Assembly (NCBI RefSeq): GCF_003050925.1
Contig: NZ_QAOV01000006.1
Coordinates: forward strand, 124,001 to 188,000
Source of the DNA: Pseudomonas sp. GV085
GTDB taxonomy: Bacteria; Pseudomonadota; Gammaproteobacteria; Pseudomonadales; Pseudomonadaceae
Reading direction: 5' to 3'
DNA: 64,000 nt
Shown here: positions 35,439-43,306 of the stretch, piece after piece
Position numbering within the stretch: position 1 is the first letter of the stretch
Layout: each line of letters starts with the position of its first letter
The notes under the pieces: generated by a model
Told to the model about the DNA's origin: nothing
Database searches by the model: none
Seen by the model: only the letters and a program-made list of their open reading frames with translations
Position numbers and translations under genes: made by a program

Positions 35439-35756
35439 ATGGCTTGGATATGTTTAATTTTTGCAGGGATACTTGAAGTTGTTTGGGCTTTCTCCATGAA
35501 ACAATCTGAAGGTATGACCAAGCTTGGGCCGACTGTTGTTACCTTGGTAATGGTAATGGCAAGTTTTGCTCTCCTATCATTTTCCATGAAAAGTCTACCA
35601 CTTGGTACTGCCTATACAATTTGGACTGGCATTGGTGCTGTTGGCGCGTTTGCAGTGGGTATCATCCTTCTAGGCGAACCTGCGAGCCTTATGCGAGTTG
35701 TCGCAGCTGTCTTAATTGTCAGCGGTCTTGTAATGATGAAGCTGGCTTCAGCTTGA
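35439..35756 (+). CDS. gdx: SMR-family exporter of the Gdx/SugE (guanidinium) type
   Basis: 105 residues, four transmembrane helices. The conserved Glu of helix 1 is in AGILEVVWAFSMK, and KSLPLGTAYTIWTGIGAVGA is the signature that separates Gdx/SugE guanidinium exporters from Qac multidrug SMR proteins. Gdx exchanges guanidinium for protons. Its place right after the candidate canavanine lyase suggests export of guanidine or hydroxyguanidine derived from canavanine. I looked for guanidine riboswitch motifs (ykkC types) between 35226 and 35438 and saw none. ATG 35439 follows GGAGG. Confidence 0.83.
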   Translation: MAWICLIFAGILEVVWAFSMKQSEGMTKLGPTVVTLVMVMASFALLSFSMKSLPLGTAYTIWTGIGAVGAFAVGIILLGEPASLMRVVAAVLIVSGLVMMKLASA

Positions 35757-35880
35757 TTTTTTCTGTTTCGGTTAGAAAATAAATTATAAGAGTTTGAGTG
35801 ACGCCTCAGCATTTCCTGAGGAATTTCATGCGCTGCTTTTTTGTTTACCTTTGCAAAACAGGTTGTCAGTCAAGCAGATT

Positions 35881-36044
35881 GCTCTCTGTTGCGAGCGGTT
35901 TGCTCATAATATTGATCTGTTTGCCATATTTGGATGAACGAGCCATCGGCGTACTATCAGTGTCCAGTACAAGGACATGAGGTCTTGATTATGACTGAGT
36001 ATAAAATTGCTTCGCTTGATTTTTTAAGAAATGGAGGTGTATAG
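35881..36044 (+). pseudogene. Decayed duplicate of the homoserine dehydrogenase leader and first codons
   Basis: The segment aligns with 29766-29915: the same GCTCTCT start, the GAGC/GCTC hairpin, TTTGCCATATT, and then ATG 35991 reading MTEYKIASLDFLRNGGV before a TAG. The parent reads (V)[17 protein letters not shown]. Only the leader and about ten codons survive. The ABC transporter genes follow. The remainder of 35757-36218 has no gene; a weak CCTCAG/CTGAGG hairpin lies at 35805-35822. Confidence 0.7.
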
Positions 36045-36218
36045 CTAAATTTCTATTTCCGTTGTTTGAGTAACGCTTGTCACAGCTCTTAAATGGGCGT
36101 GCAGCAATGCAACTATTACGGGGCTTATATCCGAAATGTAGTTGCCAAAAGAAAAATTGTTAAAGTCGTCAAATCGTTAACTGCCCTTAATCAAACTACA
36201 ACATCTAGGGATTCTCAT

Positions 36219-37001
36219 ATGATTTCGCTTCGTAAGCTTTTCGTGTTAGCACTTTTCCCACTTTGCGCGAATGTCGCGCTGGCCAAGGAATACAAAGAAC
36301 TGCGTTTTGGCGTGGATGCTTCTTACGCACCATTCGAGTCTAAAGCCGCAGATGGTAGTCTTACGGGGTTTGATATCGATCTGGGTAATGCAATCTGTGC
36401 CAAATTGAAGGTCAAGTGTACATGGGTCGAGAGCGATTTCGACGGCACGATTCCAGGCCTAAAGGCCAACAAGTTCGATGGCATTCTCTCTTCCATGACG
36501 GTGACCCCAGCCCGCGAGAAAGTCATCGACTTCTCAAATGAGCTGTTCTCCGGCGCAACCTCTTACGTGTTCAAGAACAATTCTGGTCTGAGCGAAGAGG
36601 TTACTTCCCTTAAGGGCAAGACCGTAGGTTATTTGCAAGGAAGTATCCAGGAAGCATATGCGAAAGCGGTTCTGGATAAGGCTGGTGTCAAAACTCAGGC
36701 CTATCAGAACCAGGATCAGGTTTATTACGACCTGGTTTCCGGTCGCCTCGATGCGGCGATCCAGGACATGCTGCAAGCACAGCTGGGTTTTTTGAATTCC
36801 CCTCAAGGCACTGGTTATGAAGTCAGCAAACCCGTTGACAGCGAGTTACTGCCAGCCAAAACAGCTATTGGTATCTCTAAAGGTAACAAAGACCTCAAGG
36901 CTTTTTTGGATAAGGGCATCCAAGCGTTACACGATGACGGTACCTATGACTTAATCCAGAAAAAACACTTCGGTGATCTGAATCTCTATAGCGGCAAGTA
37001 A
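36219..37001 (+). CDS. Periplasmic basic amino acid-binding protein (HisJ/ArgT-like)
   Basis: 260 residues from ATG 36219 (AGGG upstream). The signal peptide is cleaved near NVALA-K. The mature domain has the type 2 periplasmic fold of lysine/arginine/ornithine-binding proteins: LRFGVDASYAPFESKAADGS, GFDIDLGNAICAKL, GILSSMTVTPAREKVIDFS. It leads an operon with two permeases and an ATPase. Because canavanine is an arginine mimic, uptake of canavanine or arginine is the likely function. Confidence 0.87.
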   Translation: MISLRKLFVLALFPLCANVALAKEYKELRFGVDASYAPFESKAADGSLTGFDIDLGNAICAKLKVKCTWVESDFDGTIPGLKANKFDGILSSMTVTPAREKVIDFSNELFSGATSYVFKNNSGLSEEVTSLKGKTVGYLQGSIQEAYAKAVLDKAGVKTQAYQNQDQVYYDLVSGRLDAAIQDMLQAQLGFLNSPQGTGYEVSKPVDSELLPAKTAIGISKGNKDLKAFLDKGIQALHDDGTYDLIQKKHFGDLNLYSGK

Positions 37002-37009
37002 GGCCCCGG

Positions 37010-37030
37010 TGCCCGTCCCCGGGGCGGGCG
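37010..37030 (+). terminator. Attenuating hairpin between binding protein and permease
   Basis: GCCCG-TCCCCGGGG-CGGGC hairpin followed by GCTTTATTAT. Such partial terminators are common after abundant binding protein genes and keep permease levels lower. Confidence 0.6.
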
Positions 37031-37058
37031 CTTTATTATCGCGATAGGTTCCTGAATT

Positions 37059-37787
37059 ATGTTCGAAATACTGTTGCAGGCCCTCGGGCTCTCCACATAC
37101 AGCATGAAAGGGTTCGGTCCTCTGTTGCTGGAGGGCGCCTGGATGACCGTCAAGTTGTCAATTCTCTCGCTGCTGTTGAGCGTACTGCTTGGTCTTATCG
37201 GGGCCAGTGCCAAACTTTCCAGTGTCAAACTCCTGCGAATCCCAGCACAGCTCTACACTACCCTGATTCGCGGGGTGCCGGACCTAGTGCTGATGCTACT
37301 GATCTTTTACAGCCTGCAAACCTGGTTGACCGGGATCACGCAGGCACTGGATTGGGAATACATAGAGCTCAATCCGTTTGTTGCCGGGATCATCACGCTG
37401 GGGTTTATCTACGGGGCCTATTTCACTGAGACCTTTCGCGGGGCGATGCTAGCTGTGCCCCGTGGACAGGTGGAAGCGGCCACCGCCTATGGCTTAAGTC
37501 GCACTCAGCGCTTTCGCTTTGTGGTCTTCCCGCAAATGATGCGTTTTGCTTTACCGGGTATTGGCAATAACTGGATGGTCATCCTCAAAGCCACTGCCCT
37601 GGTGTCGATCATAGGCCTTGCTGACTTGGTAAAGGCAGCCCAGGACGCTGGTAAAAGCACCTATCAATTGTTCTATTTTCTGGTCTTGGCAGCGCTTATT
37701 TATTTGGTGATTACCAGTACTTCAAACTATGTCCTGCGTTGGTTGGAACGGCGTTATGCGGCAGGTTCCCGGGAGGCTGTACGATGA
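37059..37787 (+). CDS. ABC permease subunit, HisQ-like
   Basis: 242 residues, about five transmembrane helices. The EAA loop is in EAATAYGLSRTQRFRFVVFP, with TLIRGVPDLVLMLL near the first helices, as in polar amino acid permeases of the His/Gln/Arg family. It overlaps the next permease gene by four bases. Forms a heterodimer with the HisM-like protein in the inner membrane. Confidence 0.88.
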   Translation: MFEILLQALGLSTYSMKGFGPLLLEGAWMTVKLSILSLLLSVLLGLIGASAKLSSVKLLRIPAQLYTTLIRGVPDLVLMLLIFYSLQTWLTGITQALDWEYIELNPFVAGIITLGFIYGAYFTETFRGAMLAVPRGQVEAATAYGLSRTQRFRFVVFPQMMRFALPGIGNNWMVILKATALVSIIGLADLVKAAQDAGKSTYQLFYFLVLAALIYLVITSTSNYVLRWLERRYAAGSREAVR

Positions 37788-38494
37788 TCGAACTCTTGCA
37801 AGATTACTGGAAGCCTTTTCTCTATAGTGACGGCCACCAGATCACGGGGCTGGCCATGACCTTGTGGTTGCTCAGTGCCTCAATCTTCATCGGCTTTTTG
37901 GTGTCGATCCCGTTGTCCATTGCCCGGGTTTCATCCAAGTGTTACCTACGCTGGCCCGTACAGTTCTACACCTACCTGTTTCGGGGAACGCCGCTCTATA
38001 TCCAGTTGCTGATCTGCTACACCGGGATCTACAGCCTGGCTGCAGTTCGTGCACAACCGGTGCTCGATGCATTCTTTCGCGACGCGATGAACTGCACCAT
38101 CCTTGCGTTTGCGCTGAACACCTGCGCTTACACCACGGAGATTTTCGCCGGAGCAATTCGCAACATGGCCCATGGCGAAGTCGAAGCTGCGAAGGCCTAT
38201 GGCCTGACGGGTTGGAAGCTCTATGCCTACGTGATCATGCCATCGGCGCTACGCCGCTCGTTGCCGTACTACAGCAACGAAGTAATTCTGATGCTGCATT
38301 CGACCACCGTGGCCTTCACTGCAACCGTCCCGGACATTCTGAAAGTTGCTCGCGATGCCAACTCGGCGACCTTTCTGACCTTTCAATCGTTCGGTATTAC
38401 TGCGCTGATTTACCTGATGGTTACCTTCGCGCTTGTCGGACTATTCCGCATCGCCGAGCGCCGTTGGTTGGCTTTCCTTGGTCCGGCTCATTAG
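37784..38494 (+). CDS. ABC permease subunit, HisM-like
   Basis: 236 residues from ATG 37784, which overlaps the HisQ-like stop. YTYLFRGTPLYIQLLICYTG and EVEAAKAYGLTGWKLYAYVI (EAA loop) are typical of HisM-type subunits. About five helices. Partner of the preceding permease in the basic amino acid importer. Confidence 0.88.
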   Translation: MIELLQDYWKPFLYSDGHQITGLAMTLWLLSASIFIGFLVSIPLSIARVSSKCYLRWPVQFYTYLFRGTPLYIQLLICYTGIYSLAAVRAQPVLDAFFRDAMNCTILAFALNTCAYTTEIFAGAIRNMAHGEVEAAKAYGLTGWKLYAYVIMPSALRRSLPYYSNEVILMLHSTTVAFTATVPDILKVARDANSATFLTFQSFGITALIYLMVTFALVGLFRIAERRWLAFLGPAH

Positions 38495-38597
38495 GGCTTG
38501 GTACTCCATATGGCCGCTCATTAGGCCTCGGGCTTTGTCGCCGGCTGTCACAGCTGCAAAGCGACGCCACATTTTCCCTTAGAGGATGATTGCGCAC

Positions 38598-39359
38598 ATG
38601 TACAAATTGACTGTTGAAGAGCTGCACAAGAGTTATGGTAACCACGAAGTACTCAAGGGCGTATCTCTGAAAGCCAAAACTGGTGATGTGATCAGTTTGA
38701 TCGGCGCCAGTGGGTCAGGCAAAAGTACCTTCCTGCGCTGCATCAACTTTCTCGAAACACCCAATGACGGAGCCATGAGCCTGGACGGCAAGCAGATTCG
38801 CATGGTCAAAAACCATCATGGCATGCAGGTGGCCGATGCCGCTGAGTTGCAAAGGCTGCGCACCCGTCTAGCCATGGTCTTCCAGCACTTCAATCTGTGG
38901 GGTCACATGACCGTTCTGGAAAACATCACGATGGCCCCGCGCCGGGTGCTGGGTGTCAGCAAAAAAGATGCTGAAGATCGTGCCCGACGTTATCTGGACA
39001 AGGTGGGGCTGCCAGCGCGTGTTGCGGAGCAGTTTCCAGCATTTCTCTCTGGCGGTCAGCAACAGCGAGTGGCGATTGCACGAGCATTAGCGATGGAGCC
39101 GGAGGTTCTGCTGTTCGACGAACCGACGTCGGCGCTGGATCCGGAACTGGTGGGCGAAGTACTAAAGGTGATTCAGGGCCTGGCCGAAGAAGGCCGGACC
39201 ATGATCATGGTGACCCACGAAATGAGCTTTGCCCGCAAGGTGTCGAGCCAGTTACTGTTTCTGCATCAAGGCCGAGTCGAGGAGCAGGGTGGGGCAGAGA
39301 TTCTGGATAATCCGCGCAGCGAGCGCCTTCAACAGTTTCTGTCTAATGGGCTGAAGTGA
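38598..39359 (+). CDS. ABC ATPase, HisP-like
   Basis: 253 residues from ATG 38598; an in-frame ATG at 38586 sits too close to its AGAGG. Walker A GASGSGKST, Q loop MVFQHFNLW, signature LSGGQQQRV, Walker B EVLLFDEPTSALDP and the switch His in MVTHE are complete. Very similar in layout to HisP. It energises the importer formed with the preceding three genes. It is followed after 12 bases by an Lrp-type regulator. Confidence 0.9.
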   Translation: MYKLTVEELHKSYGNHEVLKGVSLKAKTGDVISLIGASGSGKSTFLRCINFLETPNDGAMSLDGKQIRMVKNHHGMQVADAAELQRLRTRLAMVFQHFNLWGHMTVLENITMAPRRVLGVSKKDAEDRARRYLDKVGLPARVAEQFPAFLSGGQQQRVAIARALAMEPEVLLFDEPTSALDPELVGEVLKVIQGLAEEGRTMIMVTHEMSFARKVSSQLLFLHQGRVEEQGGAEILDNPRSERLQQFLSNGLK

Positions 39360-39371
39360 ATAGAACTCACA

Positions 39372-39869
39372 ATGAACAGGAAGGAAAAAACACCCGATTC
39401 TTCACGAACATTGGGGCGTATTGATGAGGCAATCATTGACGTATTGCGCCATAACGGGCGCATCACGTACCAAAAACTAGCAACGCTTGTGCACCTGACC
39501 GCAAGCCCTTGCCAGCAACGCGTACGAAAGTTGGAGAGACTGGGGGTGATTCGCGGTTATGGTGCGTTCATTGATGTGCAAAAGGTCTCACCGGGATTGT
39601 CCCTACAGGTATTGGTCGCTATATCCAACCAGAACCGGCGCACTGCGCAGAAAGCCTTCGAAGCATGTGTAGAAAACTGTCCTCAGGTCCTGGAGTGCCG
39701 GCTTATTGGTGACCCGTTCGACTATAGCCTACGCATGCGCTGCAAAGACATGAAGCACTATCGTGCACTTACGGAAGTTTGGTTGGAGAATGAGGAGCTG
39801 TATATCGACAAACTGGTTGCCTATCCTGAGCTGGCGGTAGTTAAGCATTCATCCACACACTGCGACTAG
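39372..39869 (+). CDS. Lrp/AsnC-family regulator
   Basis: 165 residues: helix-turn-helix RIDEAIIDVLRHNGRITYQK with LTASPCQQRVRKLERLGVIR, then a RAM domain with LECRLIGDPFDYSLRMRCKD. Twelve bases downstream of the ATPase, so probably co-transcribed with and regulating the ABC importer. It is distinct from the Lrp at 29309-29746; the C-terminal domain diverges strongly. Confidence 0.87.
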   Translation: MNRKEKTPDSSRTLGRIDEAIIDVLRHNGRITYQKLATLVHLTASPCQQRVRKLERLGVIRGYGAFIDVQKVSPGLSLQVLVAISNQNRRTAQKAFEACVENCPQVLECRLIGDPFDYSLRMRCKDMKHYRALTEVWLENEELYIDKLVAYPELAVVKHSSTHCD

Positions 39870-39936
39870 CGGTGCAGAGTATCAAAAGATGCAGGCTATG
39901 CCTGAGATGAGCCGGTGAAGGCCTGAACGCCTGTCG

Positions 39937-40178
39937 TTGGCAGGCCTGGGCGGAAACGTAAAAGCCTATCTCACGTTATTGTCGGAGCTAAGTGTTCATG
40001 CGCGTGGATTTCTGCGTAATAGACTTCGGCGTCAACCAAGTGAAATCGAGGACTTGCTGCAAGAAATATTGTTGGCCGTGTATAGCAGGCGCGAAACGTA
40101 CCTCCCAGATCAACCAGCGACGGCGTGGGTATTTGCCATTGCGCGCTACAAACTCGCTCGAGGTGGGCGCGTCATGAT
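39937..40178 (+). pseudogene. ECF sigma factor fragment (region 2 only)
   Basis: About 70 residues (LLSELSVHARGFLRNRLRRQ, EIEDLLQEILLAVYSRRETY, PATAWVFAIARYKLA) match sigma-70 region 2 of an ECF sigma factor. The similarity ends at about 40165, and region 4 is missing. A residue of an unrelated gene, left between the Lrp gene and the amidohydrolase. Confidence 0.65.
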
Positions 40179-40309
40179 GCGTTCACGACTCCCTAGACAA
40201 TACAGCTGCCTGCCTGTGATTGAGCAGAGCTTGCAGCACTTAGCGTTGATGAGCTTTATATCCTCGCACTTTGCAGGCGAGCCTCCCTTACATGAAACAG
40301 GTGAAGTCC

Positions 40310-41488
40310 ATGACCGTTCGACCCATGCTGCCGGGTATCCGTGCCATTGAAGCTGAAATGATTGAGTTGCGCCGCCAGCTTCATGCTTACCCGGAGCTCA
40401 GCCTTAAGGAGTTCAAAACCTCAGATCTGGTTGCTGCCAAGCTCGAGTCGTGGGGATTTGAGGTGCATCGTGGCTTTGGGGGGACTGGTGTTGTAGGGCG
40501 TTTGCAGCAGGGTTGTGGAAGTAAGGTCATTGGTATTCGGGCAGATATGGATGCGCTGCCGATTCAGGAGCAGACCGGATTGCCGTATGCGAGCCAGCAT
40601 CCAGGCGCCATGCATGCCTGTGGTCATGACGGCCATACTGCAATGCTGCTGGCTGCCGCGCAGCACCTAGCCAACAGCCGGCAGTTCGACGGTACGCTGG
40701 TGGTCATCTTTCAGCCTGCCGAAGAAAGCGATGGGGGGGCGCAGAAAATGCTGGATGATGGTCTCCTGGAGCGATTTCCCTGTAATGCGTTGTTCGGTAT
40801 GCACAACATGCCTGGGTTGCCAGTAGGGAAGTTGGGTTTTCGGGCCGGGCCGTTCATGGCCTCCACCGATACTGTTGAAATTCGAATTGATGGTACGGGC
40901 GGGCATGGCGGAATGCCACATAAAGCCATTGACCCCATACTTACTGGAGGGGCAATTGTCATGGCGCTGCAGAGTATTGTGTCGCGTAATACGGATCCTC
41001 TGGAGACGGCGGTGATCACTGTGGGCTCCTTTCATTCTGGTGAGGCGCCCAATGTCATTCCGGGGCATGCAGTACTCCAACTATGTGTTCGCGCCTTGAA
41101 GCCTAACGTTCGTGCCGACCTTCTCAAGCGGATTGTCCAGGTCGCCCAAGCTCAGGCGCTTAGCTTCGGCGCCAGTGTCAGTGTGGAGGTTGATAGGGAA
41201 GAATCATTGCCACCCTTGATCAATGATCCTCAGCTTACTGCGTTTGCCCGACAGGTCGCTGTTGATTGGTTGGGTGAAGAGGGGGTGATTCAAGACATGG
41301 CACCTATTGCTGCCAGTGAAGATTTTGCAGTGATGCTTGAGCATTGTCCTGGCAGCTATCTCTTTATCGGTAATGGTGATGGGGAGGGGGGGTGCATGGT
41401 GCATAACCCTGGGTACGACTTCAACGATGACTGCCTGGGGACGGGGGCTAGTTACTGGGTTCGGTTAGTTGAACAGTTTCTGGTTTGA
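40310..41488 (+). CDS. M20-family metallo-amidohydrolase (hippurate hydrolase-like)
   Basis: 392 residues from ATG 40310 (AGGTGAAG upstream). M20D hallmarks: GIRADMDALPIQEQTGLPYA, the metal-site ACGHDGHTAM, QPAEESDGGAQKML, and the dimerisation domain GGHGGMPHKAIDP. The family removes acyl groups from amino acids (hippurate, IAA-amino acids, N-acetyl amino acids) in the cytoplasm. In this island it might free an N-acylated amino acid taken up by the neighbouring importer. A possible transporter-tail fragment lies on the minus strand in the 41489-41710 gap. Confidence 0.86.
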   Translation: MTVRPMLPGIRAIEAEMIELRRQLHAYPELSLKEFKTSDLVAAKLESWGFEVHRGFGGTGVVGRLQQGCGSKVIGIRADMDALPIQEQTGLPYASQHPGAMHACGHDGHTAMLLAAAQHLANSRQFDGTLVVIFQPAEESDGGAQKMLDDGLLERFPCNALFGMHNMPGLPVGKLGFRAGPFMASTDTVEIRIDGTGGHGGMPHKAIDPILTGGAIVMALQSIVSRNTDPLETAVITVGSFHSGEAPNVIPGHAVLQLCVRALKPNVRADLLKRIVQVAQAQALSFGASVSVEVDREESLPPLINDPQLTAFARQVAVDWLGEEGVIQDMAPIAASEDFAVMLEHCPGSYLFIGNGDGEGGCMVHNPGYDFNDDCLGTGASYWVRLVEQFLV

Positions 41489-41710
41489 GCTGGTTGAGAT
41501 CAGGTGCAGTACTTACCCGATCCAGTACCATTTGTGAGTGAGAGACAGGAGCAGCACAGTCACCAGCGCAATGATTGCGGCACTGGTGAAAACCAGGGAT
41601 TGCCTCCCCGGCAAGACCCCCATGAAAAAAGAAAGTAACTGTCCGGAAAAAATCTCAATTGAATGGTACGCAAGGTTACGTTCCATCTGAAGTACGTCAC
41701 TCTGCTCAGG

Positions 41711-42604
41711 TCATGTGGTTGTCGGTCCAGGCCAGGAACGTTGAAGTGCTTCATTCAAAAAGCGGGTGAAGGCCTGCACCCGAGCGGTATGTCTCAGGTC
41801 CTGATGAGTGAGGACCCAAAGTCCCGTTTTGAGGGCGTCGAGTCCTACGAACGGGACCCGCTCTAGCCCGGGGGTTGAATCTCCCAAATAGCAGGGAAGT
41901 GCGGCTATTCCCAAGCCCCCCAGCGCTGCTTGCCTAAGGGTGACCAAAGAGTCGGCCTTGAAAACAATGGACGTTGCAGGAACGCTGGCACGCAGCCATT
42001 TTGCAATATCCATTTGACCAAGCGCGAGATCCGGGGCCAGCCATCGATTGAAATGCGCTGGATCAACGCTCCCATGACGCTCAGAAAATCCCCTGGCAGC
42101 GTAAACGGCAAACCCGACATCGGCGATTCGCCTACCGATCAATGCGTCGGGAGGACTGTCACTGGTTCGTATTGCTACATCTGCATGACGTTGGGCCAGA
42201 TCGCTGATGAAATTCCCGGTGGTGACTTCAAGTGATATCTCGGGATGGAGTTCACTGAATCCTCCAAGTGCCCCCGGTAAAATGGATGCCATTAAGGTAT
42301 CGCAGGTGGTAATGCGGAGTATGCCCTCCAATCGCAGATCCTTGCCTTCGAGTTTGCGGGACAGTTCGCTGACGGCGATATTCATGGTTTGTGCTGTCTG
42401 CAGTAATTCTTCTCCTGCGTCAGTCATTGTGTAGCCGGTCGAGAGGCGATCAAATAGTCGAAATGCATGAAGTTTTTCGAACGCATTGATACGCCGCAGC
42501 ACGGTGGTGTGATTAAGATGAAGTGCGCGTCCGGCAGCGGCAAAAGACTTGTGTTCGGCAACGGCAAGTATCAGGCGCAGATCGTCCCAGTCCCAAGTGT
42601 GCAT
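41711..42604 (-). CDS. LysR-family regulator
   Basis: 297 residues: N-terminal winged helix (LRLILAVAEHKSFAAAGRAL, HLNHTTVLRRINAFEKLHAF) and a periplasmic-fold effector domain. Divergent from the DoxX-family gene at 42715 with 110 bases between, the standard LysR arrangement, so that gene is its likely target. Subgroup similar to LysR proteins with a short LNHTTVLRRI recognition helix. The effector is unknown. Confidence 0.86.
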   Translation of the reverse strand: MHTWDWDDLRLILAVAEHKSFAAAGRALHLNHTTVLRRINAFEKLHAFRLFDRLSTGYTMTDAGEELLQTAQTMNIAVSELSRKLEGKDLRLEGILRITTCDTLMASILPGALGGFSELHPEISLEVTTGNFISDLAQRHADVAIRTSDSPPDALIGRRIADVGFAVYAARGFSERHGSVDPAHFNRWLAPDLALGQMDIAKWLRASVPATSIVFKADSLVTLRQAALGGLGIAALPCYLGDSTPGLERVPFVGLDALKTGLWVLTHQDLRHTARVQAFTRFLNEALQRSWPGPTTT

Positions 42605-42714
42605 ATATGCAGTCCGTAATAGCTAAATTGCAGATTGTAGGGTTGCTGATTACTCGCAACAATATATTCGGAAGGCAGCGCACTGTGCGCTGTCAGTGTT
42701 ATTTTGGAAGTTGT

Positions 42715-43158
42715 ATGGACGATTATAAAGGTGTCTCCTATGGTGTTTTATTCCTTCGCCTGACAGCTGGTATTGCGTTGCTGGCGCACTCTCTGTATTT
42801 AAAGGTTTTCGTTTTTACAATGTCAGGTACTTCAAGTTTTTTTGAGTCGATTGGCTTGCCGGGTATGTTGGCGTGGCTGGTTCTCGGAGTTGAGGTCACC
42901 ACGGGTGCAATGCTGGTGCTGGGCTTTAAAACTCGGTATGCGGCCTTGGCGGCCATTCCTGTTTTGTTGGGTGCCACTTGGGCGCACTCGGGTAATGGGT
43001 GGCTGTTCAGCAGTACCGGCGGGGGCTGGGAGTACCCGGCATTCTGGACGGCGGTGCTGATTGCTATCGCGCTGTGTGGCGATGGTGCTTATGCCGTAAC
43101 GCGGCAGCGTGCATCGGATAAAAATGCCGCCAGCAGAAAGACGGAACATACGTCCTGA
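42715..43158 (+). CDS. DoxX-family membrane protein
   Basis: 147 residues from ATG 42715 (GGAAG upstream). Four hydrophobic segments; FLRLTAGIALLAHSLYLKVF and GLPGMLAWLVLGVEVTTGAM are typical of DoxX/DoxD-like proteins. The family has no firm general function (redox or quinone-related in some cases). Controlled probably by the divergent LysR. Confidence 0.8.
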   Translation: MDDYKGVSYGVLFLRLTAGIALLAHSLYLKVFVFTMSGTSSFFESIGLPGMLAWLVLGVEVTTGAMLVLGFKTRYAALAAIPVLLGATWAHSGNGWLFSSTGGGWEYPAFWTAVLIAIALCGDGAYAVTRQRASDKNAASRKTEHTS

Positions 43159-43250
43159 AAAAACCATGACCGCTGCCCAGGCCGAAGCTCCGTTGCCAAC
43201 TGAACTCTGGTGCGGTTTTTAGCCAACTGGCGGATCAGTGCAACTGCGCA

Positions 43251-43284
43251 ATGAAAAGCCACCCTGGATGAGGTGGCTTTTCAT
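43251..43284. terminator. Bidirectional terminator
   Basis: Perfect 13-bp arms ATGAAAAGCCACC and GGTGGCTTTTCAT around an 8-base loop, with A-run and T-run on both flanks of the stem. Lies between the convergent DoxX and racemase genes. Confidence 0.85.
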
Positions 43285-43306
43285 CACATGCTACGGGCCT
43301 CTTGCT

